Assembly (NCBI GenBank): GCA_947446815.1
Contig: CANFGT010000003.1
Span: forward strand, 115,943 to 179,942
DNA: 64,000 bases
DNA from: Acidimicrobiaceae bacterium
Lineage (GTDB): Bacteria; Actinomycetota; Acidimicrobiia; Acidimicrobiales; Ilumatobacteraceae
Direction of reading: 5' to 3'
Of this stretch, positions 9,382 through 18,493 are shown one piece after another (within the stretch, counting starts at the first letter, position 1; each line of letters opens with the position of its first letter). The notes under the pieces were generated by a model. The model saw only the letters and a program-made list of their open reading frames with translations, was not told where the DNA came from and did not search any database. A program made the translations under genes and the position numbers.

Positions 9382-10140
9382 ATGGGAAAATCACGTCTTG
9401 ACGGAAAAGTCGCACTCATCACGGGTGGTGCTCGTGGAATGGGTGCATCCGAGGCACAGCTCTTTATCGACGAAGGTGCCCGAGTAGTGATCACCGACAT
9501 TCTGGATGAAGTTGGGCAAGAGACCGCCAAGCGACTTTCCCCTGATGGCTCGAAGTGCATCTTCCTGCACCATGACGTAACGAATGAAGCCGATTGGAAA
9601 GTTGTTGTTGAAGAGTCGATCAAAGCGTTCGGTCAGGTGGACATCTTGGTGAACAACGCTGGCATTTTTGAACGTGGTTCCATCCTTGACACTGAGCTGC
9701 GCGCATTTGAGCGCACGATGGACATCAACGTCACTGGCGTCTTTCTTGGTATGAAGGCACTCGCTCCCCACATGGTGCAGAACAAAAAAGGCAGCATCAT
9801 CAATATCTCGTCTGTTGCTGGTCTTGATGGCACGCCCGGTTTTGTTGCGTATGGTGCGAGCAAGTGGGCTGTGCGCGGAATGACAAAGGGTGTCGCGAAA
9901 GAACTTGCACCGTTCGGTGTTCGTGTCAATTCAATTCACCCTGGAATTATCGATACGCCAATGCTTCAAACATTTGATGAAGCCGGAGATGGTGTGCGGG
10001 AAATGGTGCGCACACGAATACCGCTTGGTTATGAAGCAGAACCAATTCATGTTGCTCGCCTTGCGTTGTATCTCGGTAGCGATGACAGTGCGTATTCCAC
10101 TGGATCTGAATTTGTCGTTGATGGAGGTTGGTCAGCATGA
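9382..10140 (+). CDS. Short-chain dehydrogenase/reductase (SDR)
   Basis: 252-residue classical SDR, NAD(P)-dependent oxidation or reduction of an alcohol/ketone. Cofactor motif TGGARGMG at residues 14-21, NNAG at 91-94, the catalytic Ser in NISSVAG (143/144), and Y157/K161 in YGASK. It ends with EFVVDGGWSA, the usual SDR C-terminus. D39 after the second beta strand (VVITD) suggests NAD(H) preference. Overall it resembles 3alpha/20beta-hydroxysteroid dehydrogenase-like enzymes; the substrate is unknown. Its stop overlaps the ATG of the molybdopterin subunit (ATGA), pointing to coupled translation and a shared pathway. Confidence 0.9.
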   Translation: MGKSRLDGKVALITGGARGMGASEAQLFIDEGARVVITDILDEVGQETAKRLSPDGSKCIFLHHDVTNEADWKVVVEESIKAFGQVDILVNNAGIFERGSILDTELRAFERTMDINVTGVFLGMKALAPHMVQNKKGSIINISSVAGLDGTPGFVAYGASKWAVRGMTKGVAKELAPFGVRVNSIHPGIIDTPMLQTFDEAGDGVREMVRTRIPLGYEAEPIHVARLALYLGSDDSAYSTGSEFVVDGGWSA

Positions 10141-12386
10141 GCATTCTTGGTACTCGCGTCGTCCGTATTGAAGACCCACGTTTCCTCAAGGGCGAGGGAA
10201 CATATATCGCTAACTTGCAAATGCCTGGTGCGGTACATCTCACCTTCGTTCGGTCATCGATGGCGCATGCTCAACTTTTGTCCATTGATGCTGATGAAGC
10301 ACGCTCAATGCCAGGCATCTTGCATGTCTGGACCGCTGACGACATCACGTTGAATCCAGCACCGCCTGCAAATCCGATGATGAACGCAGGAATTACGTAC
10401 CCATTCGTTGCGAAGGACACGGTTCGTTTTGTGGGTGACATCGTCGCCATTGTTGTCAGTGCAGACAAGACCCTTGGCCTCGATGCCGCCGAAACAGTGA
10501 TTGTTGACTACGAACCGTTGCCAGTCGTGCTTGACATGGATGAATCCTTTAAGGGAACCACCTTGTTGCATCCAGAAGCTGGCAGCAACATTGTTCTCAC
10601 ATTTGCGGCGCGCGATAACGACGATATTTTCGCTAACTGTGATGTCGTCGTCGATCTCACGATTGAGAATCAGCGCGTTGCTCCCGCTCCGATGGAAGTG
10701 CGTTCGTGCGCATCGCAATGGGACGGAACACGTCTCACGCAATGGGCATGTAGCCAGGGTGCACACGGTGCACGTGATGGTCTTGCCGACACATTGGGTC
10801 TTGAAAAAGAACAAGTGCGTGTTATCACTCCCGACGTCGGCGGTGGATTCGGTGCAAAGTCCGGTGTCTACGCGGAAGAGATTCTGGTGGGCTGGGCCGC
10901 ATTGAAGTTGGGTGTTCCCGTTCGATGGACAGAAAGTCGCACCGAGAACATGTTGTCGATGGGTCATGGTCGCGCGCAACGTCAGCGCACTCGTATGGGC
11001 GGCACAAAAGATGGCCGCATCACTGCGTATCGCCTTGACCTTTTGCAAGATGCAGGTGCGTATGCAAAGGCCGGAGCAGTTCTTCCGTACATGACTCGTC
11101 TAATGGCTGGCGGTGTGTATGACATCGCAAATGTTCAATTTGAATCACATTCAGTCGTCACCAATACAACGCCAACGGTTGCGTATCGCGGCGCCGGTCG
11201 TCCAGAAGCAACTGCAGCGATTGAGCGCACACTTGATGAGTTCGCACGAGTGTGTGGCATTGACCCTGCAGAAGTACGTCGTCGCAACTATCTCCAGCCA
11301 TCGGCTTTCCCATTAGTGACTTCAATGGGCGCGAAGTATGACTCAGGTGAATATGAAGCAGCGCTGGACAAAGCCCTTGAGGCTGCCGGTTATGCCGACC
11401 TGCGCGCAGAACAATCGCGACGTCGAGCTACAAAAGATCCTTTGCAATTAGGTATCGGTCTTGCGTCATACGTCGAAACTACGAACCCCATGGGTTCAGG
11501 TGATTACGGCTCTGTTGAAATCAAAGCAGACGGTGGCGCAGTCATTCGTACTGGTTCTTCGTCGCACGGCCAGGGCCACCACACGGCCTGGGCAATGCTT
11601 GTTTCGGATGCCACGGGTATTCCGTTTGATCGCATTGAGTTTCACTTTGGAGACACTGATGATGTGATCCGCGGTGGAGGCACCGGCGGTTCTCGTTCAT
11701 TGCAAGTGGGTGGCAGTGCAGTCAAACTTGCAACAGACGCAGTCCTTGAAAAAGCTCGTCAGCGCGCAGCAGATTTGTTAGAAGCTGCAGTGGAAGACAT
11801 CATTATCGACACAGTTCGCGGTGCGTTCCATGTCGCAGGTTCGCCAGCGCCGGCACGTACGTGGGCAGAGCTCATGGTGGGTATCGATGCACCGTTAGAG
11901 GCTGAAGTGGATTATGTACCCGAGGGTGCAACGTTCCCGTTTGGAACACACGTATGTGTTGTTGAAGTCGACATTGAAACAGGCATGGTGGGCGTTGTGC
12001 GACACATTGCCTGCGACGATGCCGGAACAATCATTAACCCACTTCTTGTTGATGGTCAGGTGCATGGCGGCATCGCGCAGGGTGTTGCACAAGCTTTGCT
12101 AGAAACTGTCGCATATGACGAAGATGGCAATCCCATCACGTCGAACCTTGCGGACTACGGGTTTATTTCTGCGGCAGAACTTCCAAGTTTTGAACGTGTT
12201 CCAATGGAAACACCAACACCGCGTAATCCTCTGGGAGCCAAGGGAATTGGCGAAGCGGGAACAATTGGTGCGACACCTGCAGTGCACAACGCAGTAGTGG
12301 ACGCAGTGAGTTATCTCGGAGTGACACACGTTGACATGCCTTGCACGTCCATCAATGTGTGGAATGCAATTCAGGCTACGCGCTAA
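10137..12386 (+). CDS. Molybdopterin-binding large subunit, xanthine dehydrogenase/CoxL family (form II type)
   Basis: 749 residues of the molybdenum hydroxylase large subunit. The N-terminal domain opens with GTRVVRIEDPRFLKGEG, typical of CO-dehydrogenase/xanthine-dehydrogenase large chains. PDVGGGFGAKSG is a molybdopterin-cytosine-dinucleotide contact. The active-site loop reads AYRGAGRPEA (349 on), the form II type, not the AYRCSFR of true CO dehydrogenase. The catalytic Glu is E706 in KGIGEAGTIGA. Start ATG 10137 has GGAGG about 9 nt upstream and overlaps the SDR stop. The usual FAD and 2Fe-2S subunits are absent on both sides, so partners must come from elsewhere or the enzyme works differently. 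modABC lies 11 kb away. Confidence 0.88.
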   Translation: MSILGTRVVRIEDPRFLKGEGTYIANLQMPGAVHLTFVRSSMAHAQLLSIDADEARSMPGILHVWTADDITLNPAPPANPMMNAGITYPFVAKDTVRFVGDIVAIVVSADKTLGLDAAETVIVDYEPLPVVLDMDESFKGTTLLHPEAGSNIVLTFAARDNDDIFANCDVVVDLTIENQRVAPAPMEVRSCASQWDGTRLTQWACSQGAHGARDGLADTLGLEKEQVRVITPDVGGGFGAKSGVYAEEILVGWAALKLGVPVRWTESRTENMLSMGHGRAQRQRTRMGGTKDGRITAYRLDLLQDAGAYAKAGAVLPYMTRLMAGGVYDIANVQFESHSVVTNTTPTVAYRGAGRPEATAAIERTLDEFARVCGIDPAEVRRRNYLQPSAFPLVTSMGAKYDSGEYEAALDKALEAAGYADLRAEQSRRRATKDPLQLGIGLASYVETTNPMGSGDYGSVEIKADGGAVIRTGSSSHGQGHHTAWAMLVSDATGIPFDRIEFHFGDTDDVIRGGGTGGSRSLQVGGSAVKLATDAVLEKARQRAADLLEAAVEDIIIDTVRGAFHVAGSPAPARTWAELMVGIDAPLEAEVDYVPEGATFPFGTHVCVVEVDIETGMVGVVRHIACDDAGTIINPLLVDGQVHGGIAQGVAQALLETVAYDEDGNPITSNLADYGFISAAELPSFERVPMETPTPRNPLGAKGIGEAGTIGATPAVHNAVVDAVSYLGVTHVDMPCTSINVWNAIQATR

Positions 12387-13535
12387 CTAGCCCTTGATTT
12401 TTAGATAGTCACGGGCAATCCACGACCCCGTTGCAATCAGCAGCATCATCAGGGCACTACACGCAAGGAATGTGCCGCGTCCGATGTGTTCGTACGTCAG
12501 GCCAGCGAGTCCTGCAGTAATGCCGCCGGTCAAAGTTTGAAGGCCGCCATATAACCCTTGTGCAGAAGCGAGACGTTGTTGCGGTGCAACCAATGCAATG
12601 GCAGCCGAACCACCTGTAATGGTGAGGCCATCGACCATGCCATGGAAAAGACCGATGCCCAACATGATGTACGGGATGCCAATAGTTCCGTAAAGAATCA
12701 TGAAAAGTGATCCAAGCGTTAATCCGTAAATACTCGCTTTGTACGGACCAAACGTTTGCGTAAATCGACCTCCGACAGGAGCAAGAAACAGCATCGGTAA
12801 TGCAAAAACAGTGATGCCCACACTTGCCACCCAGGTGGGGGCATGAATGTCATCCATCATGACTGACCAGATGGAATCAAATGTTCCAATCATGACGAAC
12901 AATGACACTCCGATGAAGACGATGCCGAGAATGGCGCGGTTCTTGAGTAGGTCAAATGCAAGTCGTTGAGTCGGTGCATCTTCGATCTCGGCTTCTGTGA
13001 CGCGGAGTTGTGTAATGCCGACGAGCACAACGGAGAGCATTACAACGATGATGAGAAATGGTGCTGCAAGACCGAATGCACCAACAGTGACAGCGGAGAG
13101 AATTGGACCAAGTGAGAATCCAGCAATGCCGGCACTCACGCTGAGTCCAAGATTGCGTCCCATGTCATTGGGGTTCGCCAGAATGATGAGCCGTCGAGAT
13201 GCTGGTTCAGAACTTCCGCTTCCGAGTCCCGTGAGAAATCTGCCGAGAAGCAGTATCGGGAATGAACCACCAAAGGCCATGGTGAGCGCACCAATGATCT
13301 CCATGGAGACTCCGAGAAGAATCAACTTCTTTGCGTGTCCTTTATCGGCGAAGGGGGCAATGAGAACATTCGCTAGAAATCCAGTGATGAAACCAGCGGC
13401 GACAATGAGCCCTAATTTTGACTCTGCAATGGAGTACTTGTCGCGAAAGTCGTCCAGCATCGTGAACATCACGCCGTAGCTCATGGTGCTGAGTGCGCTC
13501 GCAGAGAGAAGCAAAAAGAGCTGACGATTCTTCAT
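12387..13535 (-). CDS. Major facilitator superfamily transporter
   Basis: 382 residues from ATG 13535, about 12 membrane helices. After MKNRQLFLLLSASALSTMSY comes the first helix, then a motif A-like loop near NVLIAPFADKGHAKK, and in the first half the GRFLTGLGSGSSEPA segment common to sugar/drug MFS proteins. The start lies 11 bp after the Nudix stop, so they probably form a two-gene operon. An in-frame extension to 13685 would run into the Nudix gene and carries no membrane segment. Substrate unknown. Its stop meets that of the molybdopterin subunit with no spacer. Confidence 0.85.
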   Translation of the reverse strand: MKNRQLFLLLSASALSTMSYGVMFTMLDDFRDKYSIAESKLGLIVAAGFITGFLANVLIAPFADKGHAKKLILLGVSMEIIGALTMAFGGSFPILLLGRFLTGLGSGSSEPASRRLIILANPNDMGRNLGLSVSAGIAGFSLGPILSAVTVGAFGLAAPFLIIVVMLSVVLVGITQLRVTEAEIEDAPTQRLAFDLLKNRAILGIVFIGVSLFVMIGTFDSIWSVMMDDIHAPTWVASVGITVFALPMLFLAPVGGRFTQTFGPYKASIYGLTLGSLFMILYGTIGIPYIMLGIGLFHGMVDGLTITGGSAAIALVAPQQRLASAQGLYGGLQTLTGGITAGLAGLTYEHIGRGTFLACSALMMLLIATGSWIARDYLKIKG

Positions 13536-13545
13536 AGAAAATGAA

Positions 13546-14025
13546 TCAGGATTGAAGTGAGGTCTTGACGTGCTCGATGAGTTCAGGCCACGTTGCACGC
13601 AGGCCAGGGTGCAAGTCGAAGTATCCGACTTCATCAAGTGGAACCCATCGCAAGTCTGCTGACTCCGCGTTGGCTTCATAGGCATCTACGTCAGAGGATG
13701 CATGTGCGATAACCGTGTCGTAGCGCCAATTGCCATGGTCATCGGCATAGATGGCCTTGAAAGTGAGATTCTCCGGATCGATGCCCGTCTCCTCCCATGC
13801 CTCACGGGCAGCGGCAATCACTGGGGTCTCATGTGAGTCAAGAGCGCCGCCTGGTAACGCCCACGTGCCTCCGCCGTGCGTCCATGCTGCGCGTAATTGC
13901 AATAACACGCTGGCAGGATCAAGGTCGGTGCGAACGAGAAGCAATCCAGCAGCGCCATGTAGGCCCCAATGGCGAGACTTGCACCGGTCGCAGAGGACCC
14001 ATCCGTTGCCATCGCCAGTTGCCAT
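13546..14025 (-). CDS. NUDIX hydrolase
   Basis: 159 residues from ATG 14025. The Nudix box is intact: G-x5-E-x7-REAWEETGI within GGALDSHETPVIAAAREA and following residues, so it should bind Mg2+ and hydrolyse a nucleoside-diphosphate-linked substrate. The N-terminus has a short CDRCKSRHWG element, a partial zinc-ribbon-like pair seen in some actinobacterial Nudix proteins. A GTG at 14043 is an alternative start. It shares a divergent promoter region of about 70 bp with the kynurenine formamidase gene and precedes the MFS gene. Confidence 0.85.
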   Translation of the reverse strand: MATGDGNGWVLCDRCKSRHWGLHGAAGLLLVRTDLDPASVLLQLRAAWTHGGGTWALPGGALDSHETPVIAAAREAWEETGIDPENLTFKAIYADDHGNWRYDTVIAHASSDVDAYEANAESADLRWVPLDEVGYFDLHPGLRATWPELIEHVKTSLQS

Positions 14026-14093
14026 GCCTCGATGTTGGCACACCTCACGGGCTTCTTCACAGACGGATAGGCATTGTTCTACCTTTATGCATC

Positions 14094-14879
14094 ATGAGTG
14101 ACTTTGATTGGCGGACAGCCACACCCGAGGAAGTGGATTATCAGTACTCGCCATCGCAGTTTGCACAACGGCCGATCGCTGAATACTTAGAGGAATACTC
14201 TTCGCGCAGCAAGGGCGTTGACGTGGCATCGCTTCGCTTAAAGAACGCTCCGTTGCTCATCTTTATCCATGGGGGATATTGGCAGAGCTTGTCGGCGGCA
14301 GATTCTCTGCACAACGGCCCGATTGCGATGCAAGAAGGCATCGCGTTTCACGCAGTTGATTACACCCTTGCGCCAGATGCAACTGTTCCGCAGATCATTG
14401 CCGAATGCATTGCTGATGTAAAAAAGACGATTGCTGAGCTTGAACCCACCCGCGTCGTCCTTGCAGGTTCTAGCGCGGGGGCACATCTCGCAGCGATGTG
14501 TGCGCGCGACCAAGACATTTCATCTCGCATTGATGGAATCTCACTTTTGAGCGGTGTGTATGACTTACGCCCGCTTATTAGGACACCAACGAATGAACCG
14601 TTGTATCTCACAGAGAAGACTGCGAGTGAGGTCAGCCCGCAATTGTTACCACCTATTACTGCATCGTTTGCGGCGCTACTTGCAGTAGGCCGCCATGAAC
14701 CTCCAGAGTTCATTCGCCAAAATGCCGAGTACGCAGAACGAATCGCAAGGGATAATGCGAACGTCGTATCAGTAGTTCTTGAAGATCGCGATCATTTCGA
14801 CTTGCCATATGACCTGTTGCAGCGAGGAACACAGGTGGGAGACTGGTGCTTGAACATCCTGAAGGGGACTGAAAAATGA
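14094..14879 (+). CDS. Alpha/beta hydrolase, probable N-formylkynurenine formamidase
   Basis: 261 residues. The oxyanion-hole motif HGGYW (59-63) is the hallmark of the AFMID/kynurenine formamidase branch. The nucleophile is S127 in GSSAGAH, and the catalytic His lies in LEDRDHFD near the C-terminus. It should hydrolyse N-formyl-L-kynurenine to kynurenine and formate. The gene overlaps kynureninase by four bases (ATGA), which strongly supports the role. No tryptophan dioxygenase or kynurenine monooxygenase gene is nearby. The ATG at 14094 has no clear ribosome site, so a leaderless start is possible. The unrelated sequence upstream in the same frame is antisense to the Nudix gene. Confidence 0.85.
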   Translation: MSDFDWRTATPEEVDYQYSPSQFAQRPIAEYLEEYSSRSKGVDVASLRLKNAPLLIFIHGGYWQSLSAADSLHNGPIAMQEGIAFHAVDYTLAPDATVPQIIAECIADVKKTIAELEPTRVVLAGSSAGAHLAAMCARDQDISSRIDGISLLSGVYDLRPLIRTPTNEPLYLTEKTASEVSPQLLPPITASFAALLAVGRHEPPEFIRQNAEYAERIARDNANVVSVVLEDRDHFDLPYDLLQRGTQVGDWCLNILKGTEK

Positions 14880-16057
14880 ATCTGAATGATGCACGCACCC
14901 TGGCTCGCGATCTCGATGCAAAGGATCCACTGGCATCGCTTCGTTCACACTTCGATATTCCTGAAGGAACTTTTTACTTTGATGGCAATTCGCTCGGACC
15001 TCTTACATTCCGTTCACGCGAGGTGTTGCATCGCACGATTGAATTTGAATGGCGCGAACGGCTGATTCGTTCCTGGAATGAAGATTGGCTGGCGATGCCT
15101 GCGCGCGTTGGTAATCTCATCGCTCCCATCATTGGCGCTGCTCAAGACACAGTGATTTGTGCTGACAACACATCGATCAACTTGCACAAGGCCCTCATGG
15201 CCGCCGTTGCTCTTCGCAAAGATCGTTCTGAAATTGTCGTTGATATCAACAACTTCCCGTCAGATATCTATATCGCGCAAAGTGTTGCACGTCAGCACCA
15301 CATGAAACTGGTTGCTGTTCCGGCTGATGAGATCATCGGTGCCATCAACACAAACACAGCGGTTGTGACTGCAACACATGTTGACTATCGCTCCGCACAG
15401 ATTCTCGATGTTGAGGGAATTACGAAAGTAACGCACTCTCATGGAGCGCTCATGGTGTGGGATCTCGCTCATACTGCAGGCGCAGTTCCATTCGAAGCGG
15501 CAGCTCTTGATGTCGACTTTGCCGTCGGGTGCGGATACAAATATCTCAACGGTGGACCCGGTGCCCCCGCATTTATTTATGTCGCGCCTCGGTTGCTCGA
15601 AGAGTCCGATCAACCACTGCAAGGGTGGTGGGCGCACGCTGTTCCATTTGAATTTGAAGTTGGGTTCCGCCCCGCTGAGGGCATCTCGCGTTTCCTCACG
15701 GGTACTGCAAATGTGCTCTCCATGAAGTCCTTGGAAGCTGCCCTCGAGGTTTTTGATTCGATTTCCTTAGGAAAACTCAGGGAGAAGAGCATGGGCCTGT
15801 CCACCCTCTTTATTGACCTTTTCGATGCCCATTTGGCCGCCAAAGGGTTCACTTTGGAAAGCCCACGTAATCCAGTATCTCGCGGAAGCCATGTGGCACT
15901 TGGGTTTTCAGACGGCAAGGCACTGGTGGAGGCCATGTCGGCCGAGGGGATCATTGCCGATTTTCGTCCACCCAACCTGATGCGCTTTGGGTTCGCCCCG
16001 CTCTACAACAGCCATGAGGATGTAGTGACACTTGTCGAACGTCTATCCGCCTATTGA
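14876..16057 (+). CDS. kynU: Kynureninase
   Basis: 393-residue PLP enzyme that cleaves L-kynurenine (or 3-hydroxykynurenine) to anthranilate (or 3-hydroxyanthranilate) and alanine. FYFDGNSLGPL near residue 33 is the typical entry motif, VWDLAHTAGA (194 on) holds the PLP-interacting Asp, and GCGYKYLNGGPGAP places the Schiff-base lysine at K222. FLTGTANVLSM and the C-terminal FRPPNLMRFGFAPLYN are characteristic. Translationally coupled to the formamidase. The livKHMGF operon starts 80 bp downstream, so this may be one tryptophan/kynurenine uptake-and-breakdown locus. Confidence 0.93.
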   Translation: MNLNDARTLARDLDAKDPLASLRSHFDIPEGTFYFDGNSLGPLTFRSREVLHRTIEFEWRERLIRSWNEDWLAMPARVGNLIAPIIGAAQDTVICADNTSINLHKALMAAVALRKDRSEIVVDINNFPSDIYIAQSVARQHHMKLVAVPADEIIGAINTNTAVVTATHVDYRSAQILDVEGITKVTHSHGALMVWDLAHTAGAVPFEAAALDVDFAVGCGYKYLNGGPGAPAFIYVAPRLLEESDQPLQGWWAHAVPFEFEVGFRPAEGISRFLTGTANVLSMKSLEAALEVFDSISLGKLREKSMGLSTLFIDLFDAHLAAKGFTLESPRNPVSRGSHVALGFSDGKALVEAMSAEGIIADFRPPNLMRFGFAPLYNSHEDVVTLVERLSAY

Positions 16058-16101
16058 GGTGCCTCATTTTTACGGCTAGTTTTTCCCTACTACCCAGTAA
16101 C

Positions 16102-16114
16102 GGCGGTTTCCGCC
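16102..16114 (+). terminator. Short GC hairpin after kynU
   Basis: GGCGG and CCGCC flank a TTT loop 45 bp after the kynU stop and about 24 bp before livK. No uridine run follows, so it is at best a weak terminator or an mRNA-end stabiliser. Confidence 0.3.
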
Positions 16115-16137
16115 ATATTCCTTAAAGGGGAAAACAC

Positions 16138-17268
16138 ATGAAGAAGTTCTGGAAGCTTGCCGTCATGGCAGCAGCAACTTCACTCATCGTCGCAGCTTGC
16201 GGCGGAAGTGATTCTGCATCAGACACAACAGCACCAAAGGACTGCGCAGTAAGCCTCGGCTTGCAGTTCCCTGAGACCGGTGAAGCAGCAAACCTCGGAG
16301 CTCCAATGCTCAAGGGTGCACAGCTTGCAGTTGATGAGTACAACGCAGCAAACCCAGACGCTTGCGTCACGTTGAAGACATTTGACACCCAGGGTGACCC
16401 AGCAAAGGCTCCTGCAGTTGCATCAGCAGTTATCGCTGACGCAACCATCCTTGGTCTTATCGGACCTGGATTCTCTGGTGAATCAAAGGCAGCTCTTCCT
16501 GCATACGAAGCAGCTGGTCTCGGCACCGTGACCGGTTCCGCAACCAACGCAGAACTTCAGCTCAACGGCTGGAAGGTCTTCCACCGCATCCTTGGTAACG
16601 ACTCAGTTCAGGGTCCTGCAATCGCGAAGTACATCGTTGACACATTGAAGCCAGCATCTGTTGGCATCATCGACGATGCAAGCGAGTACGGCAAGGGTCT
16701 TGCTGACACAGTGAAGAAGGCAGTTGGCGCAGGCGTCAAGGCTTCTGACTCCATCGATCCAAAGGCAGCTGACTTCTCGGCAGCAGTGTCGAAGATGAAG
16801 GATGCAAATCCAGCAGTCATCTTCTACGGCGGCTACTACGGCGAAGCAGTGAAGATTTCCAAGCAGCTTCGTGATGCTGGCGTGAAAGCAACACTTGTGT
16901 TCGGTGACGGCGTCAAGGACCAGGCTGGCTACGCAGACGCAGCAGGTCCTGCTGCTGAAGGCGCAATCATTGCTTGCCCATGTAAGGACGGCTCAGCTGA
17001 CTTCATCTCCGCATGGCAGAAGAAGTACAACGAAGTTCCTGGTACCTATGGTGCCGAGTACTACGACGCAGCAAATGTTTTCTTGAACATCATCAAGGCA
17101 GGCGCAAAGAACCGTGCAGCAGTACAGACCGCTCTCGGAACCTATGACGCTGCTGGTATCACCAAGCAGATCAAGTTCGGTGCAAACGGCGATGCCACAG
17201 AGGCAGCAACCGTGTACATCTACAAGGTCACAGGCGGAAAGATCACTTACGTCACAGACGTGAAGTAA
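16138..17268 (+). CDS. livK: Branched-chain amino acid-type ABC transporter substrate-binding lipoprotein (LivK)
   Basis: 376 residues. The signal peptide ends in LIVAACGG, making C21 the lipid-anchored residue. The mature protein has the type I periplasmic-binding fold of the Leu/Ile/Val family: LQFPETGEAANLG, GAQLAVDEYNAA and LIGPGFSGESKAALPAYE are the usual blocks. Start ATG 16138 has AAAGGGGAAAA just upstream. It heads livKHMGF; a strong stem-loop separates it from livH, which fits higher expression of the binding protein. Next to kynureninase, an aromatic amino acid substrate is possible, but this is inference. Confidence 0.9.
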   Translation: MKKFWKLAVMAAATSLIVAACGGSDSASDTTAPKDCAVSLGLQFPETGEAANLGAPMLKGAQLAVDEYNAANPDACVTLKTFDTQGDPAKAPAVASAVIADATILGLIGPGFSGESKAALPAYEAAGLGTVTGSATNAELQLNGWKVFHRILGNDSVQGPAIAKYIVDTLKPASVGIIDDASEYGKGLADTVKKAVGAGVKASDSIDPKAADFSAAVSKMKDANPAVIFYGGYYGEAVKISKQLRDAGVKATLVFGDGVKDQAGYADAAGPAAEGAIIACPCKDGSADFISAWQKKYNEVPGTYGAEYYDAANVFLNIIKAGAKNRAAVQTALGTYDAAGITKQIKFGANGDATEAATVYIYKVTGGKITYVTDVK

Positions 17269-17296
17269 TCACTTCTTACTTGTTTAAAAAAATTGA

Positions 17297-17332
17297 GAAT
17301 GGCGGCTGGGAATTCATTCCCGGCCGCCATTC
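17297..17332 (+). terminator. Intercistronic stem-loop between livK and livH
   Basis: A 17-nt arm (17297-17313) pairs with 17316-17332 with one G-U and a tiny loop. No U-run follows on the plus strand, so it probably causes partial termination or protects the livK 3' end, favouring binding protein over permease. On the minus strand it is followed by a T-run and would be a good terminator. Confidence 0.55.
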
Positions 17333-17368
17333 CAATAACCTGTGGAAGTTCTCTATGAGAGGGAAGAA

Positions 17369-18493
17369 ATGAGCAACTGGCTTATCTATAGAACATTCTG
17401 GGATCTCACAGTTTCCGGTCTTGTTCTTGGTCTTATCTACGCTCTTGTCGCGTTGGGATACACCATGGTGTACGGCGTTCTGCGCCTCATTAACTTTGCT
17501 CATTCCGAAGTATTCATGGTCGGCACATTCGGCGTGCTTGTCTCTCTCACCAAAGTATTTGGTATTCCAATTTTTGAAGGTGGTCAATACCCATTCCGTA
17601 CCGGATTCGTCCTAATCGGAATCCTTCTTGCTTCGTTGCTTATCGGCATGGCGGTTTCAGGTCTTGGAGCAGTCGCAATTGAGCGCATTGCCTACCGTCC
17701 GCTCCGTGGTGCAGGCGATGCGTATGGCGCGGTCGCGCTGGCATTCGTTACTGGACTCATTCTTTCTTTCATCATCAGTAGCGATATCGGTACCAACTTG
17801 ATCATCGCTGCCGTTGTCGCTGGCCCACTTTCTATTCTTTATTTGCGCATCTTCAAGCGCGGACGTCAGGCACCACGTCTTGCATTCCTCATCTCTGCTA
17901 TCGGTGTCTCCATGGCGCTCGCAGAAGCCGTTGCTATCTGGGGCCCCGATGAGCGTGTTGTGTACCAAACGCCTCGCATCCTTGAAAAGAAAGTTCTCTT
18001 CAAGTTCCTTGGTGCAGATGTCCGTATCGACTACGTGATTGTTGCCATCGGTGCGGTCCTGATGATGACATCGCTTTTGTTGTTCGTGAACCGCACTCGC
18101 TTGGGTCGCGGTATCCGCGCGGTTGCTCAAGATGCAGAAACTTCTCGCATTCTCGGTGTCAACGTTGACCTCGTCATCTTGGTCACCTTCCTTCTTGGTG
18201 GTGCTATGGCAGGCGGTGCAGCAATGATGTTCACCTTGGTCTACGACCAGACCCGCTTCAACATCGGCTTCCTTCTCGGAGTGAAGAGTTTTACGGCTGC
18301 AGTTCTTGGCGGTATCGGAAACATTCGCGGCGCGTTATTGGGCGGTGTTGTTCTCGGTCTTGCAGAAAACTACGGCTCAGCCGTGTTCGGTGGTCAATGG
18401 AAAGACGTCATCGCTTTTGTGGTGTTACTCGTCGTTCTCATGTTCCGTCCCACAGGCATCTTGGGCGAATCACTTGCAAAGGCACGCGTATGA
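17369..18493 (+). CDS. livH: Branched-chain amino acid ABC transporter permease LivH
   Basis: 374 residues, hydrophobic throughout, with eight or so membrane helices. LGLIYALVALGYTMVYGVLR followed by LINFAHSEVFM is the classic LivH opening. The coupling-loop area contains RAVAQDAETSRILGVNVD, with GVKSFTAAVLGGIGNIRGALL after it. ATG 17369 is preceded by GAGAGGGAAGAA; an in-frame upstream ATG at 17342 lacks such a site. Its TGA overlaps the ATG of livM. Confidence 0.93.
   Translation: MSNWLIYRTFWDLTVSGLVLGLIYALVALGYTMVYGVLRLINFAHSEVFMVGTFGVLVSLTKVFGIPIFEGGQYPFRTGFVLIGILLASLLIGMAVSGLGAVAIERIAYRPLRGAGDAYGAVALAFVTGLILSFIISSDIGTNLIIAAVVAGPLSILYLRIFKRGRQAPRLAFLISAIGVSMALAEAVAIWGPDERVVYQTPRILEKKVLFKFLGADVRIDYVIVAIGAVLMMTSLLLFVNRTRLGRGIRAVAQDAETSRILGVNVDLVILVTFLLGGAMAGGAAMMFTLVYDQTRFNIGFLLGVKSFTAAVLGGIGNIRGALLGGVVLGLAENYGSAVFGGQWKDVIAFVVLLVVLMFRPTGILGESLAKARV

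Noticed and set aside
9382..10140. SDR considered as a mycofactocin-dependent dehydrogenase because of the MftD-like gene
   Set aside because: It lacks the inserted segment typical of mycofactocin-associated SDRs and looks like an ordinary classical SDR.
10305..11048. 247-codon minus-strand frame
   Set aside because: Antisense to the molybdopterin subunit, which carries clear catalytic motifs.
13997..14093. Possible Cys-rich N-terminal extension of the Nudix protein
   Set aside because: No start codon exists upstream of GTG 14043 in frame before a stop, and ATG 14025 gives the usual N-terminus.
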